NCBI RefSeq assembly: GCF_003149375.1
Contig: NZ_QFWH01000010.1
Coordinates: 41,685-105,684 of the forward strand
DNA from: Vampirovibrio chlorellavorus
GTDB lineage: Bacteria > Cyanobacteriota > Vampirovibrionia > Vampirovibrionales > Vampirovibrionaceae
Reading direction: 5' to 3'
DNA: 64,000 nt
Shown one piece after another: positions 8,258 through 17,619 of this stretch; the stretch's first letter is position 1; each line of letters begins with the position of its first letter. The position numbers and the translations under genes are program-made. A model generated the notes under the pieces. The model saw only the letters and a program-made list of their open reading frames with translations. It was not told where the DNA came from and made no database searches.

Positions 8258-9160
8258 ATGAGCTTTTTGAAACTGGGGATTATTGGCTACCCCCTCACTC
8301 ACAGCCTCTCTCCGCTGCTGCATGCGGAACTCATGCGGGGCTTGGGGCTGGCGGGCGAGTACGCCAAATACGAGCTGCCGCCCGAGCAACTGGTGACCCG
8401 ACTGCGGGAACTGGAGCAACAAGGTCTGCGGGGCCTGAATGTGACCATTCCCCACAAAGTGGCTGTGATGCAGGAAATGGACTGGCTCAGTCCGCAGGCG
8501 GAACTGGCCGGGGCGGTCAATACCATTGTATTTGAAACGCAGGCGGATAACGGCGGCATCAAGCGCAGGGGACACAACACCGATATCGCAGGCTTTATGC
8601 GCAGCCTACCCCCTCAGGTGCGGGAAGCGCTTCCCCACAGTCACCTGCTCATTCTGGGGGCCGGGGGGTCCGCCCGAGCGGTGATGACCGGCCTGATTGA
8701 AGCCCGCACACAAGCCATTACCTTTGCCGTGCGCAATCCGGCCAAAGCCCTATCCATTACCAGCGATGGCCAACTCATCAAAACAACGCTGAACAGTCCC
8801 ACCCGACTCAATCTGGTGGCCCTGGAGACGGTCGATGATTTATCGGGCTTTGCCGGACTGATTAATACCACCCCGGTGGGTATGTACCCCCAGATTGAGA
8901 CTTGCCCCCTCCGCCCGGCCTTGCTGGATAGCCTGCCCGAAAGCGGCTGGGTCTACGATTTGATTTATCGCCCCTTGGAAACCCAACTGCTGCAACAGGC
9001 CAGCCAGCGAAACCGCTTGAGTCTCAATGGGCTGGACATGCTGATTTATCAGGGTATCTGCGCCTTTGAGCTGTGGAGTGGCCGCCCAGTGCCTGACCCC
9101 TTGGTGAACGCCGTGCGTCACAGCTTGCAACAGCAGTTGGAGGCATCCCCTTCCCCTTAG
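8258..9160 (+). CDS. aroE: Shikimate dehydrogenase AroE
   Basis: NADPH-dependent reduction of 3-dehydroshikimate to shikimate in aromatic amino-acid synthesis. The 300-residue protein shows the substrate site YPLTHSLSP, the catalytic lysine and context NVTIPHK, GAVNTIV, GHNTDIAGF, the Rossmann loop LILGAGGSARAV, NTTPVGMYP, VYDLIYRPLET and the C-terminal GLDMLIYQGICAFELW. It follows the cystathionine gamma-lyase gene by 20 nt in the same direction and is probably co-transcribed. Confidence 0.95.
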   Translation: MSFLKLGIIGYPLTHSLSPLLHAELMRGLGLAGEYAKYELPPEQLVTRLRELEQQGLRGLNVTIPHKVAVMQEMDWLSPQAELAGAVNTIVFETQADNGGIKRRGHNTDIAGFMRSLPPQVREALPHSHLLILGAGGSARAVMTGLIEARTQAITFAVRNPAKALSITSDGQLIKTTLNSPTRLNLVALETVDDLSGFAGLINTTPVGMYPQIETCPLRPALLDSLPESGWVYDLIYRPLETQLLQQASQRNRLSLNGLDMLIYQGICAFELWSGRPVPDPLVNAVRHSLQQQLEASPSP

Positions 9161-9318
9161 TTTGCCTAAAATGCACTGGGCCAAAGCCGCTGTCATCCGG
9201 TACAATAGGGATACTTGCAGCCGTTGGGCACCCCGGGGTTTAAGGGGTGTCGGCCTGTAACCGGTTTTATTTCAGGGCGTTTTATTGGGCCTGTATTGAA
9301 GAGTTAGGAGAGTTGCTC

Positions 9319-11064
9319 ATGGGGTCAGCCAAAACCCGTTTCAGTTTTTCCAGCGAAAAAGCCACCAGCATCAAGGCCGATGGCCTGATCATTCCCGTAT
9401 TCAAAAAGCCTGCCCCCTCTGCGGACAGCAAGGGCAAAAGCCCCAAGGAAGTCGATCCCAGAACCTCCATTGTGTGGCCCATTGCCTTGGACAAAGCCCT
9501 GAAGGACGAGATTGAGGCCATTGCCGCCGAAGAAAAATTTGACGGCAGCAAAGGCAAAACGCTGACCGTGCGGCAATCTTCCGCCAACAAGCTGGGCGCG
9601 CGCCGACTGGTTGTGGTGGGGTTGGGAGAAGCGGACAAAGTGCTGCCCCGCCACTGGGAAGCCAACGCCCACAAGGCGCTGGCCGGATTGTTGGGGCTGA
9701 AAGACTTTAAAGCGGCCGCCATTTTATTGCCTGAAGCCACGGAGAAACTCAGCACGGAAGCGGCGGTGTCTCTGGCGGTGGATGCCGTTTTTCAGGCCAC
9801 CTATAAATCCATGGAAGCCAAAGAGCCCGGCCCCAAGCTGGAAAGCGTGATTTTACTGAGCGCTAAAAAACTGGAAAGCACCTTGCAGCAAGCCCAAGCC
9901 CTGGCGGAAGCCCGCAGTTTGGTGAAAGATCTGGTCAATCACCCGTCCAACCTGAAAAGCACCAACACCCTGGTGGAACACGCCAAAACCATTGGCAAAA
10001 ACAGCGCCATCAAGGTCAACGTACAAAACAGCGTTGCCTGGATTGAGAAAAACATGCCCTGCTTCTTCACCGTGGCCAAGGGCTCTCTGGCCAGCGATCC
10101 GCCCAAATTCATCAGCCTGCACTACGCCCCCAAATCGGGTAAGGCCAAAAAGAAAATCGCCATTGTGGGAAAGAGTGTGATCTTCGATACCGGCGGCTAT
10201 CAGGTCAAACCGGGCGATTATATGGTGACCATGAAGGGGGATATGACTGGCGGGGCGGTAGCGCTAGGTACCATGCAGGCCATGGCCGCCTTGCAGCCGC
10301 AAAACATTGAAGTGACCGCCTATCTGGCCGCCACCCCCAATAAAATCGACAGCGACGCCATGATTCCAGATTCCATTGTGAATACCACCTGCGGCAAAAA
10401 AGTGGAAATTCGCCACACCGATGCCGAAGGTCGCTTGACCCTAATCGATGCCGTGGCCAAAGCCGCTGAAGGCAAGCCGGAAGAGATCCTGACCATTGCC
10501 ACCCTGACCGGGGCCGCTTCCGTGGCCGTGGGTTCCTATATTGCCCTGATGGGCAACAACGAAGCCCTGCGGGATCGCATCGCCGCTGCCGGGCGCTCTC
10601 AGGGCGAGCCCATTCAGACCCTGGATGTGACCGAAGACGACTTTGAGAACATCAAAAGCAAGCTGGATGGGGCCGATATCATCAACACCTCGCAGCGCAA
10701 GAACCGGGGTGCCCAGACTGCGGCGGCCTTCGTGATGAGCGGGGCGCCCAGCGAATTGCCGATGGCGCACATGGACATCGCCGGAGCCGATATGACCCCG
10801 GACGAGAAGGCCACCGGGGTTTCCGTGAAAACCATCGTTCAGTACCTGCTGAATGAAGATGCCAGTCTGGGCGGCGGAAAAGCAAACGCTCCCAAATCGG
10901 CAGCCAAAACAGCCGCTCCCAAAGCCAAAGTGGCCAAAGCGCCAGCCACCGCCCCCTTGAAAAGCCCGGCCAAAAAAGGGGCCGCTAAAGGTACCCCCAA
11001 AAAGCCCAGCGATCGGCAGCCCCCCAAGGCCAAGCCTGCGGCGTTCCCCAAAAAGAAAAAGTAA
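9319..11064 (+). CDS. pepA: Leucyl aminopeptidase (M17) with a Lys/Ala/Pro-rich C-terminal tail
   Basis: Two-zinc M17 aminopeptidase that trims N-terminal residues from peptides in the cytoplasm. The catalytic part shows IVGKSVIFDTGGYQVKPG, MKGDMTGGAVALG, TPNKIDSDAMIPDSI and HTDAEGRLTLIDAVA (usually NTDAEGRL). ATG 9319 is chosen because TTAGGAGAG lies just upstream; the frame is open to 9247. After the fold ends (about residue 525) comes a tail of some 55-60 residues made almost entirely of Lys, Ala, Pro, Ser and Thr, ending FPKKKK, similar in composition to histone H1 tails. The tail is not part of typical PepA and may bind nucleic acid or polyanions. Confidence 0.88.
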   Translation: MGSAKTRFSFSSEKATSIKADGLIIPVFKKPAPSADSKGKSPKEVDPRTSIVWPIALDKALKDEIEAIAAEEKFDGSKGKTLTVRQSSANKLGARRLVVVGLGEADKVLPRHWEANAHKALAGLLGLKDFKAAAILLPEATEKLSTEAAVSLAVDAVFQATYKSMEAKEPGPKLESVILLSAKKLESTLQQAQALAEARSLVKDLVNHPSNLKSTNTLVEHAKTIGKNSAIKVNVQNSVAWIEKNMPCFFTVAKGSLASDPPKFISLHYAPKSGKAKKKIAIVGKSVIFDTGGYQVKPGDYMVTMKGDMTGGAVALGTMQAMAALQPQNIEVTAYLAATPNKIDSDAMIPDSIVNTTCGKKVEIRHTDAEGRLTLIDAVAKAAEGKPEEILTIATLTGAASVAVGSYIALMGNNEALRDRIAAAGRSQGEPIQTLDVTEDDFENIKSKLDGADIINTSQRKNRGAQTAAAFVMSGAPSELPMAHMDIAGADMTPDEKATGVSVKTIVQYLLNEDASLGGGKANAPKSAAKTAAPKAKVAKAPATAPLKSPAKKGAAKGTPKKPSDRQPPKAKPAAFPKKKK

Positions 11065-11089
11065 CCCACCATCGACGCTAAAAACCACC

Positions 11090-11120
11090 ACGCCCCGCCC
11101 CTTCATTGGTGGGGCGTTTT
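11090..11120 (+). terminator. Rho-independent terminator after pepA
   Basis: ACGCCCC (11090-11096) pairs with GGGGCGT (11111-11117), followed by TTT. It sits 26 nt past the pepA stop codon. Confidence 0.75.
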
Positions 11121-11283
11121 GGCATTTGGGGCACAGTCACCCAAGCAGTTCAAACTTAAGAGAAACCGGCCTCAGGAAAAATGAAGTCCTACAGGCGACC
11201 GATGCCGTAAGCCACCGAATTCCCTAGACTGGAAGGCAAAGCCTTTGCACCCAACCCGCAGCAACCCACAGGAGCATTTGCCG

Positions 11284-11838
11284 ATGCCGAACCTCCCCAA
11301 GACTCCCCAAGCCCTTGGCCTAACACTGGCATTGGCGCTGGCCCTGCTGACCACCTGCGCCCCTCCCAGTCAGGCGGACGTGATGCACTTTATGAACGGC
11401 AAGCTGGTTCAGGGCAAGCTGGATCGGGTCACCGGCGATCTCATCGAATTTCGGGAAGACAGCAACTTTGGCAGCAAAATGAACATTCATCGCATTCAGC
11501 TGACCAACCGGCACGATGTGGTTGAAGTCAACCGCAAAAAACGCTATTTTGGCGAAATTGTCTACCTAGATAAGTTCAAGCTGGACTTAAAAACAGCCAC
11601 AGGCATGGTCAAACTCAATCGACTGCGCATCAGAAACGTGGTCATCGGCTCTCCCGCCGATCAACCCGTATCCAATCTGGATGTGATGCCGCTGGCTCCG
11701 CAAAACGGCGCGCCCGGAATGGGTGGCGCACCCGCCCTGCATTCAGCCCCGCTGACGGGGACGGGTCAAAATCCGGGCGTGTGGCCCAAGCCGGAGGCTT
11801 GGGAAGATCAGGACGCCATCCCTGCGGTCAGTCACTAG
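11284..11838 (+). CDS. Exported protein of unknown function
   Basis: A 184-residue protein with an N-terminal signal sequence (hydrophobic stretch LGLTLALALALLTTCAPPS, then QADV). The cysteine could serve as a lipobox, although TTCA is not a classical one. The mature part begins with a short beta-rich region, VMHFMNGKLVQGKLDRVTGD, repeated in style as YFGEIVYLDKFKLDLKT. This resembles small beta-barrel domains that read G-x-h-x-x-h-x-x-D. The tail is Pro/Gly-rich. ATG 11284 is preceded by AGGAG. I do not recognise the family. The downstream gene is convergent. Confidence 0.7.
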   Translation: MPNLPKTPQALGLTLALALALLTTCAPPSQADVMHFMNGKLVQGKLDRVTGDLIEFREDSNFGSKMNIHRIQLTNRHDVVEVNRKKRYFGEIVYLDKFKLDLKTATGMVKLNRLRIRNVVIGSPADQPVSNLDVMPLAPQNGAPGMGGAPALHSAPLTGTGQNPGVWPKPEAWEDQDAIPAVSH

Positions 11839-11847
11839 CAGCAACTA

Positions 11848-13734
11848 CTATCGACTGGCGAGTGTTGAGCCGTTTTGAGCCGGATACAACTCGATCCAGG
11901 CCTTGATTTTGCGCTGGGGCTGCTCCCGATCCGGGAATAGCAGGAGATTATTGAGTGTTCCCGCCTTCAGGTAGCCATCCACGGCAATGCCGGAACGAAA
12001 TCCGCTGGGGGAGAGCTTCAGGTTCTTCCCGTTCAGCTCGATTTCAATGGGGCCTTGCCTGCTGGGCAAACTGGCCGCCGAATCGCCCTCCTGAATCCAC
12101 AGGGTGCCCTTGGCCTGATGTACGTCAAAGCGGGTCATCACCGGCTTGTTGATCGGATTCGAGCCCACCGAAACGGGAATGGACCCCAAACTGACCCCCC
12201 GGTAATAGTGCTGCACGATTTGCGGGAAGCGGTAGCCGTGTTTGTGCATCCAGCTGGCCCCCAACTGGCTGAGGCCCACCCCATGCCCAAAACCGCCGCC
12301 GTTGGCAATCAGGCCCACGATAGCCCCCTTGGCATCTTTCTGCGGGGTGAAAACCACGTTCCCACTGGGCAACATTTTGCCGCCGTTGCTAAAGACCTTG
12401 CGTAGCAGAAACTCTTTTTTGACCATCCAGGTGCCTCGGCTGCCCTGGATGGCCACCACCATGGCCTTGCCCGACAGCCCCCGCTCCAGCACCTGCACCC
12501 CTTTAAACACCCCAATACTGTCACCGGGCTTGAACAACGGACTCACAAAAGCCTTGGTGGAATTGTCTTTGGATACGGCCAGCAAACCCTGATTGAGGGC
12601 TGCCTCCAGCTCAGGGCGAGTCCAGCGCTTTTCCCAGCGATAGTAAGGCGATTCCACATCGAAGCTGCGCATACTGCCATCCGTCCAGAACTTGCGGGCG
12701 CCCGCCTCGGTTCGTAAGTCCAGACCGGGTGGCAAGGGCAAATCCGGCCCGCCTTGCAGATAGGCGATGGGGGGGGCTGGATACTGCTTGGTGGTGGGAT
12801 CGGAAAAGGCGTAAGAGTAGTTCTCGGCCACGCCCCCGTGGGAAGAGCTGAACAGAGCCAAAATAGGATCGCCGTTGTACAGGCCCACCAGCCCTTCGGT
12901 ATCGGCAATGGCCTGATTGCTGCCGGGGGTTTCCGTTTGAGAGCCCAAGTACACCTGACACAACTGGGAATCGCAGATATCAAAAGTCTTCCAGGGCTTT
13001 TCCCGGGGGCGAATGGCATAATTTCGAGCGGCCACCGCCTGAGCCTTCACCGCCTCCAGCCCGTAGCGCATGGGCAATTCATTGGGCACCACGGCCTTCA
13101 GGTAATCCTCCAGCGACACCACATCCACCACGGTCAGCTTGTTGGGCGACGAGGCGGCTCGCACAATCTCAAACACGCCACGGTACTCAGGGACCTCCTT
13201 GCGCCGGGTGATGTTGGTAATTTTCAACCGATCCCGATCGTTAATAGGGGCCGCCACCAAAGGGCCCGGCACCGGCATCACCGCAGCCGGTGGCACCGTG
13301 GGGGGAACGGCCAGCAAATTCAGGTTGGCCGTTCCCCCCACGGCCGGGATAGGCGTTACCGCATTCAGTCCGCTGCTTTTAAGATAAAACCCGTTTCCAT
13401 CGACGGTAATGGTGACCACATCCCCCGCCTTGCCGCTCAAAACGGAGACACCCGTGTTCTTATCCCGAATGACAAAGGGGCCGGTGGCGGAAATCTGGGT
13501 GCGGGGGTACTCCAGCGTGGTCATGCTGTCATCGCTGATGCCCACCCGGATCAGATCCGCGTCGATGTAGTTGGTTTGAGGCGTCCAGTCCGCCTGGGAA
13601 CCGGTCAACAGAAACACGCTGACGGCCAGCGTCAGCCAGCCCAGAGCCAGTCCCGCCTTGATGGCCATTGGTTTTGACACTTGACCGTGCTGTTTTTTCC
13701 ACATTTCCGCGCCCGTCCTGTTCACTCTCAACAT
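11848..13734 (-). CDS. SpoIID/LytB-domain protein, exported
   Basis: Peptidoglycan-associated protein related to SpoIID lytic transglycosylase/amidase enhancers. It has 628 residues from ATG 13734, which has GGGGAGAG five bases upstream; the frame is open further to 13854 but without support. The N-terminus carries a signal anchor (AGLALGWLTLAVSVFLLTG). The SpoIID core reads VVDVVSLEDYLKAVVPNELP, EAVKAQAVAARNYA, AIADTEGLVGLYNG, SSSHGGVAENY and GGGFGHGVGLSQLGASWMHK. The extra N-terminal region of about 150 residues (DADLIRVGISDD) matches cyanobacterial relatives in layout. It is convergent with the exported unknown gene and divergent from nnr. Confidence 0.88.
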   Translation of the reverse strand: MLRVNRTGAEMWKKQHGQVSKPMAIKAGLALGWLTLAVSVFLLTGSQADWTPQTNYIDADLIRVGISDDSMTTLEYPRTQISATGPFVIRDKNTGVSVLSGKAGDVVTITVDGNGFYLKSSGLNAVTPIPAVGGTANLNLLAVPPTVPPAAVMPVPGPLVAAPINDRDRLKITNITRRKEVPEYRGVFEIVRAASSPNKLTVVDVVSLEDYLKAVVPNELPMRYGLEAVKAQAVAARNYAIRPREKPWKTFDICDSQLCQVYLGSQTETPGSNQAIADTEGLVGLYNGDPILALFSSSHGGVAENYSYAFSDPTTKQYPAPPIAYLQGGPDLPLPPGLDLRTEAGARKFWTDGSMRSFDVESPYYRWEKRWTRPELEAALNQGLLAVSKDNSTKAFVSPLFKPGDSIGVFKGVQVLERGLSGKAMVVAIQGSRGTWMVKKEFLLRKVFSNGGKMLPSGNVVFTPQKDAKGAIVGLIANGGGFGHGVGLSQLGASWMHKHGYRFPQIVQHYYRGVSLGSIPVSVGSNPINKPVMTRFDVHQAKGTLWIQEGDSAASLPSRQGPIEIELNGKNLKLSPSGFRSGIAVDGYLKAGTLNNLLLFPDREQPQRKIKAWIELYPAQNGSTLASR

Positions 13735-13855
13735 ACAACTCTCCCCTATTATAGCCTTGGCCAGCCCCTTGCGCCAAAAATCAGCGAAATCCCCGGCGGG
13801 AAGGCTTCTATCCATCGCTGCCCTGACCAACTCGGCAGACTGAACTCGGCACACT

Positions 13856-13861
13856 TATGGT
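13856..13861 (+). promoter_or_regulatory. -10-like TATGGT of a possible leaderless nnr transcript
   Basis: TATGGT ends 6 nt before ATG 13868, and no Shine-Dalgarno lies between. It is weaker than the other three similar sites in the window. Confidence 0.3.
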
Positions 13862-13867
13862 AGCGTT

Positions 13868-15514
13868 ATGGCAATGACGTCTCAGCCAGCAAGCAGGTTC
13901 CAAAAACCGATGAAACTCATTGCCAACCTCAGCAACGTGGACCACCAAACCACCCTGCAAGCGGGGGTTTCCCCCCAACAGCTGATGGAAGCCGCCGGTC
14001 AGCAGGTGACCAACATCGTTCAGGCGCATACAAAACCCGGCCAGCGGGGGATTCTTGTCTGTGGGCCCGGTAACAACGGCGGCGATGGCTTTGTGTGCGC
14101 CCGCCAATTGTATGAGGCCGGTTACACCCAACTGACCGTCATTTACACCGGCACGCAGTACCGGAACGAGGCCCTGGAGAATCTGGAAAAGCTGCTGCTG
14201 GGCCTGCCCATCGAGATCCTGCCAGCGGCTGAAAAGCCCCAACAGGCCCTCAACCGGATTGGGGCGGCGGATTTTATCGTGGATGCCCTGTTTGGCAGTG
14301 GCCTCAGTCGCACTATCGCCGGACTCGAAGCCCAACTGGTTGAAGCCATCAACGCCCGGCAGGCGCAAGCGCCATGCTGGGTGCTGGCCGTGGATATCCC
14401 CTCCGGCGTTGATAGTGAAAGTGGGGCCATACTGGGCACAGCGGTTCAAGCCCATCAAACCGTGACGTTTGCCGTGGGCAAGCCGGGGCTATATCTGTAT
14501 CCGGGCAAAGGGTGCGCCGGTGAGGTGATCGTGGCCGATATTGGCATTCCTCCCCGATTGATTGAGGAGGAACCCAGCCCCTACCAACTGATTGAGCCCA
14601 CCGACGCTCGGCAGTGGCTTCCGCAGAGAAAACCTGATAGCCACAAGTACCAGTACGGCCATGTGCTGGTGATTGCCGGCAGCCAAGCCATGCCCGGGGC
14701 GGCCGTTTTATGCGCCGAAGCGGCGGCCAGTTGCGGAGCCGGACTGGTCACGCTGGCCAGTATGCCCAGCGTGTTTCGCCAAGTGCCTTGCCGGGCGGAG
14801 ATTATGCGCCTGCCTTTACCGGATGCGCATGAACTGGGAGCCGCCTCGGTGGCCACCATTCAGGAAGCCTTGGCCAATGGACGGTATAACACGATTGTCA
14901 TTGGCCCTGGACTGGGGCGAGCCCCGGAAACTCTGGCGGCCGTGCAAGCCCTACTAGCCCACTTCCAGACCCTGCCTCTCCCGGTGATTGTGGATGCCGA
15001 TGCCCTCTTCGCCTTGGCCGAGCGGACCATGGCTTTATCAGAACATTTTATTTTGACGCCCCATGTGGGGGAATGCGCTCGCCTGCTGCACCGAGAGAAT
15101 GCCGCCGTCTCTGCCCATTTGCCGCAAGCCGCCCAAGCGGCCCGAGAACGCTATAAAGCCACCGTGGTGATGAAATCAGCGGCCACCCTAGTAGCGACGC
15201 AGGCTCAGGCATCGAACGAACCCTCAGGCGCAGCATCGGAAAGCCAACCTCTTTGGATTTCTCCCACCGGCAATCCGGGCATGGCCACCGCCGGAAGTGG
15301 TGATGTACTCAGTGGCGTCATCGGGGCGCTGGCCGCCCAAAAGCAGGCCCAGCAGCAACCCGTTTGGCAGGCAGCCCCCTTGGGGGTCTACCTGCACGGC
15401 TGCGCCGGGGATGCCGCCGCCCGACATCGGACGGTTTACGCCCTGCGGGCTTCTGACATCACCCGGTACATTCCAGAGGCCTTTCAGGCCATACTACAGC
15501 CGCCCACCCGATAA
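13868..15514 (+). CDS. nnr: Bifunctional NAD(P)H-hydrate epimerase/dehydratase
   Basis: Repairs damaged NADHX/NADPHX. The N-terminal YjeF_N epimerase domain shows LMEAAGQQV, CGPGNNGGDGFVCARQL, DALFGSGLSR and VDIPSGVDSESG. The C-terminal ribokinase-like ADP/ATP-dependent dehydratase shows KYQYGHVLVIAGS, GAAVLCAEAAASCGAGLVTL, IGPGLGR, VDADALFALAE, TPHVGECARLL and SPTGNPGMATAGSGDVLSGVIGAL. 548 residues fits the fused form. There is no Shine-Dalgarno sequence; a TATGGT 6 nt upstream of the ATG hints at a leaderless message. Confidence 0.93.
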   Translation: MAMTSQPASRFQKPMKLIANLSNVDHQTTLQAGVSPQQLMEAAGQQVTNIVQAHTKPGQRGILVCGPGNNGGDGFVCARQLYEAGYTQLTVIYTGTQYRNEALENLEKLLLGLPIEILPAAEKPQQALNRIGAADFIVDALFGSGLSRTIAGLEAQLVEAINARQAQAPCWVLAVDIPSGVDSESGAILGTAVQAHQTVTFAVGKPGLYLYPGKGCAGEVIVADIGIPPRLIEEEPSPYQLIEPTDARQWLPQRKPDSHKYQYGHVLVIAGSQAMPGAAVLCAEAAASCGAGLVTLASMPSVFRQVPCRAEIMRLPLPDAHELGAASVATIQEALANGRYNTIVIGPGLGRAPETLAAVQALLAHFQTLPLPVIVDADALFALAERTMALSEHFILTPHVGECARLLHRENAAVSAHLPQAAQAARERYKATVVMKSAATLVATQAQASNEPSGAASESQPLWISPTGNPGMATAGSGDVLSGVIGALAAQKQAQQQPVWQAAPLGVYLHGCAGDAAARHRTVYALRASDITRYIPEAFQAILQPPTR

Positions 15515-15546
15515 CCCCAACCCCAGCCCAAAGCAATAAACTGGCG

Positions 15547-15552
15547 TACAAT
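15547..15552 (+). promoter_or_regulatory. -10 TACAAT of a probable leaderless transcript
   Basis: TACAAT ends 7 nt before ATG 15560, and there is no Shine-Dalgarno between. Transcription would start at about the ATG. Confidence 0.45.
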
Positions 15553-15559
15553 AGAGCCT

Positions 15560-16315
15560 ATGAGTACGTTCATACCCATTAAAAAAATCCAGAAACGCTC
15601 AGCCAGTGGGCAGGCGGAAACCTGGTTCGCCGTGCCCGCCATGGCCATCAGCAGCCCGCAAGGCCGTCTGCTCATCCCCAACCCGGCCGGGGCGGAAGCC
15701 CAATTGTTCGCCACCTTGGAGGAGGCCGAAGAGGCCGTGCGTCGGGCCGGATTTGACTATGAGTTTGAGGGCAAACAGGTGTTCGCCTTTCAGTCCGCGG
15801 GTGGGGCGGGCAAAAACACGGCGGTGACCCGACCGGGAGCCCCACCTTTGGAGCAGGCGATTCCTGTCTTGATTGAGCATTTAAAGGATCGGGAAGGCAG
15901 CGTGGTGGCCAATGCCGCCTACGCTCTGGGCACTCTGAAGGCCGGGGCCGCTTTGGAGCCGCTCAGCCAGATTTTAGGCCACGATGACCCCACCGTGCGT
16001 AAAAACGTGGCCGAGGCCATGGGCCGCCTGGGCCCTGCCGCCCTGACCCATCTGAGTATGGCCTTTGAGAAGGCCCGCACCAACCCGGGCAAACAGGCTC
16101 CCTATATTCGGCTGACCGTATTAAGCGCTTTTCTGGAAATGGTGGAGCAGGGGCAAGTGGGCACATGCAGCGGACATTACCTGCCTCTGGCCGTGACCGC
16201 TTTGCAGGATGACAGCTGGCTGGTACGCTCCCAGGCGGCCTTACTGGTGGGCAAAACCGCCCAGGCGCTGGAGGAAGAACGCCGACGGCTGGAGCAACCT
16301 CGCCCCGGCCGATAA
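15560..16315 (+). CDS. HEAT-repeat protein
   Basis: A 251-residue soluble protein. Residues about 95-165 form HEAT/PBS-lyase-type helical repeats (AIPVLIEHLKDREGSVVANAA, PLSQILGHDDPTVRKNVAEA) and a further pair near LTVLSAFLEMVEQ and ALQDDSWLVRSQAALLVGKTA. The N-terminal 80 residues (PIKKIQKRSASGQAETWFAV) are not recognised. Likely a protein-protein interaction scaffold; no catalytic motif is visible. It is convergent with the DUF1573-cytochrome gene. Confidence 0.8.
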   Translation: MSTFIPIKKIQKRSASGQAETWFAVPAMAISSPQGRLLIPNPAGAEAQLFATLEEAEEAVRRAGFDYEFEGKQVFAFQSAGGAGKNTAVTRPGAPPLEQAIPVLIEHLKDREGSVVANAAYALGTLKAGAALEPLSQILGHDDPTVRKNVAEAMGRLGPAALTHLSMAFEKARTNPGKQAPYIRLTVLSAFLEMVEQGQVGTCSGHYLPLAVTALQDDSWLVRSQAALLVGKTAQALEEERRRLEQPRPGR

Positions 16316-16363
16316 AAGCCGAGCCTATGGCCTTTGACTCCGCCAGGAATGCCGTGCCAAGTT

Positions 16364-17239
16364 CTAGTGCGGTTGACGCAGGGCCTCTTCAAAAGCGGCC
16401 TGATCCTCAGCCTCATCAGCCGCCGGTTGAGTCAGCAGGCCCATGCGCTGTTTCATGGTTTGCACTTTCAAAAAAGCCACCAGAGAATCAATCTCGTCAT
16501 TGCTCAGCGGGCCACCATGCTGATTGGAAAACGGCGGCATTTGCGGCGATTGGGCTGACCCTTCGGCGATGATCTTGCGCATTCGGGCCTGATAGGCCGC
16601 GTCCTCGTAATTGCCCGTCAACAGGCTAGGCCCGGCACTGAGGTGCCCTTGCCCATTGATCCCGTGGCACATGGCGCAATCGGCCACAAACAACGCCTTG
16701 CCGGTTTTGCCTTTTCCGGCTTGCACGTGGCAGGTGGCGCATTCCCCCTTGAACAACACCAGCCGATCGGTAGCCTGCACCGTGATGGGGGCATGGCTGG
16801 CCATTTTTTTGGGTAATACTTCGCCCACCAAAAATAACGGCAGGGTCGGGCGTTTGGGATCGTTGCTTTTCACCGTAATTTGCTTGCGCACTTTGCCCAG
16901 CTTGATGCTGGTATCCAGAGAGACATCAAGACGGGTAAAATCGCCGGGATAGACCACGGTTTTAGAGAGCTTGGCCACCGTGCAGCCGCAGGAGGTCTGC
17001 ACATCCACAATCTTGAGCGGCTTGCCGCCCACGTTGTACAGTAAAAAGTGAGCGGGCACTTTGCTGTCGGTTTCCACCTTGCCCACCTCTTCAATGCGTT
17101 GCTCCGCCTTGATGATGGGCGGCTCGTAAACGGAAATGACCACCGGTTTGCGACCCGGTGTGGTGAAAATCAACCACATGGATATCCCGGCAAAGGTCAG
17201 CAGGATCAGGAAAATCAGTTTGCGGAGGGGGAAACGCAT
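16364..17239 (-). CDS. DUF1573 - cytochrome c fusion, membrane-anchored
   Basis: A 291-residue protein. An N-terminal uncleaved anchor (LIFLILLTFAGISMWLIF, about 8-25) is followed by a DUF1573 Ig-like domain with the hallmark VQTSCGCTVAKLS (Cys84, Cys86) and SNDPKRPTLPLFLVGEV. The C-terminal domain is cytochrome c-like with two CxxCH motifs, CATCH (167-171) and CAMCH (188-192), and a likely axial Met235 in QMPPF. Only 16 residues separate the motifs, so a single class I heme plus a second, perhaps structural, motif is as plausible as two hemes. It probably faces the periplasm. The maturation genes ccsA and ccs1 are in this window at 32493-35035. Confidence 0.85.
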   Translation of the reverse strand: MRFPLRKLIFLILLTFAGISMWLIFTTPGRKPVVISVYEPPIIKAEQRIEEVGKVETDSKVPAHFLLYNVGGKPLKIVDVQTSCGCTVAKLSKTVVYPGDFTRLDVSLDTSIKLGKVRKQITVKSNDPKRPTLPLFLVGEVLPKKMASHAPITVQATDRLVLFKGECATCHVQAGKGKTGKALFVADCAMCHGINGQGHLSAGPSLLTGNYEDAAYQARMRKIIAEGSAQSPQMPPFSNQHGGPLSNDEIDSLVAFLKVQTMKQRMGLLTQPAADEAEDQAAFEEALRQPH

Positions 17240-17619
17240 AAAGGCGATCTGTCCTTGTTCAATATGAGGGGGGGTATCCGCTTGAGTCAGGGGTTGAACG
17301 GCTGTATACGCTCAGCGTTCCGGCTCCAAACAGGGGGCTCAGAACAGACCATGACCAAGCCGTTCAATTGGCACTATTGTAATGCAAATGGTCGCTCAAA
17401 AGTCGAAAGGACTGCCAAAAGACGCAGAGTCCCCAGCCACAGAGGACATTCCGGCCATTGCCCGGTCAACCAGCCATTTCCGGCAACCCGGTGCATGAAG
17501 CCCGCTTTTACGGTAAAATCATCCCAATTTTGATTCACACGTATTATTCCCAGTGTCATCCTTACCCTATCTCGACCAGATTCACTAGCCCGCCCGTCCA
17601 AGCCAAAGAGAGCAGCGCC
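17240..17619. other. Non-coding divergent spacer, nothing convincing
   Basis: 380 bases between the divergent DUF1573-cytochrome gene and the ROK kinase. The kinase frame is open through part of it but lacks a usable start. It must hold both promoters, but no -35/-10 pair stands out. Confidence 0.4.

Noticed and set aside
12754..13677. Plus-strand frame of 307 codons
   Set aside because: Antisense to the SpoIID/LytB gene; low-complexity His/Gly/Arg composition typical of shadows.
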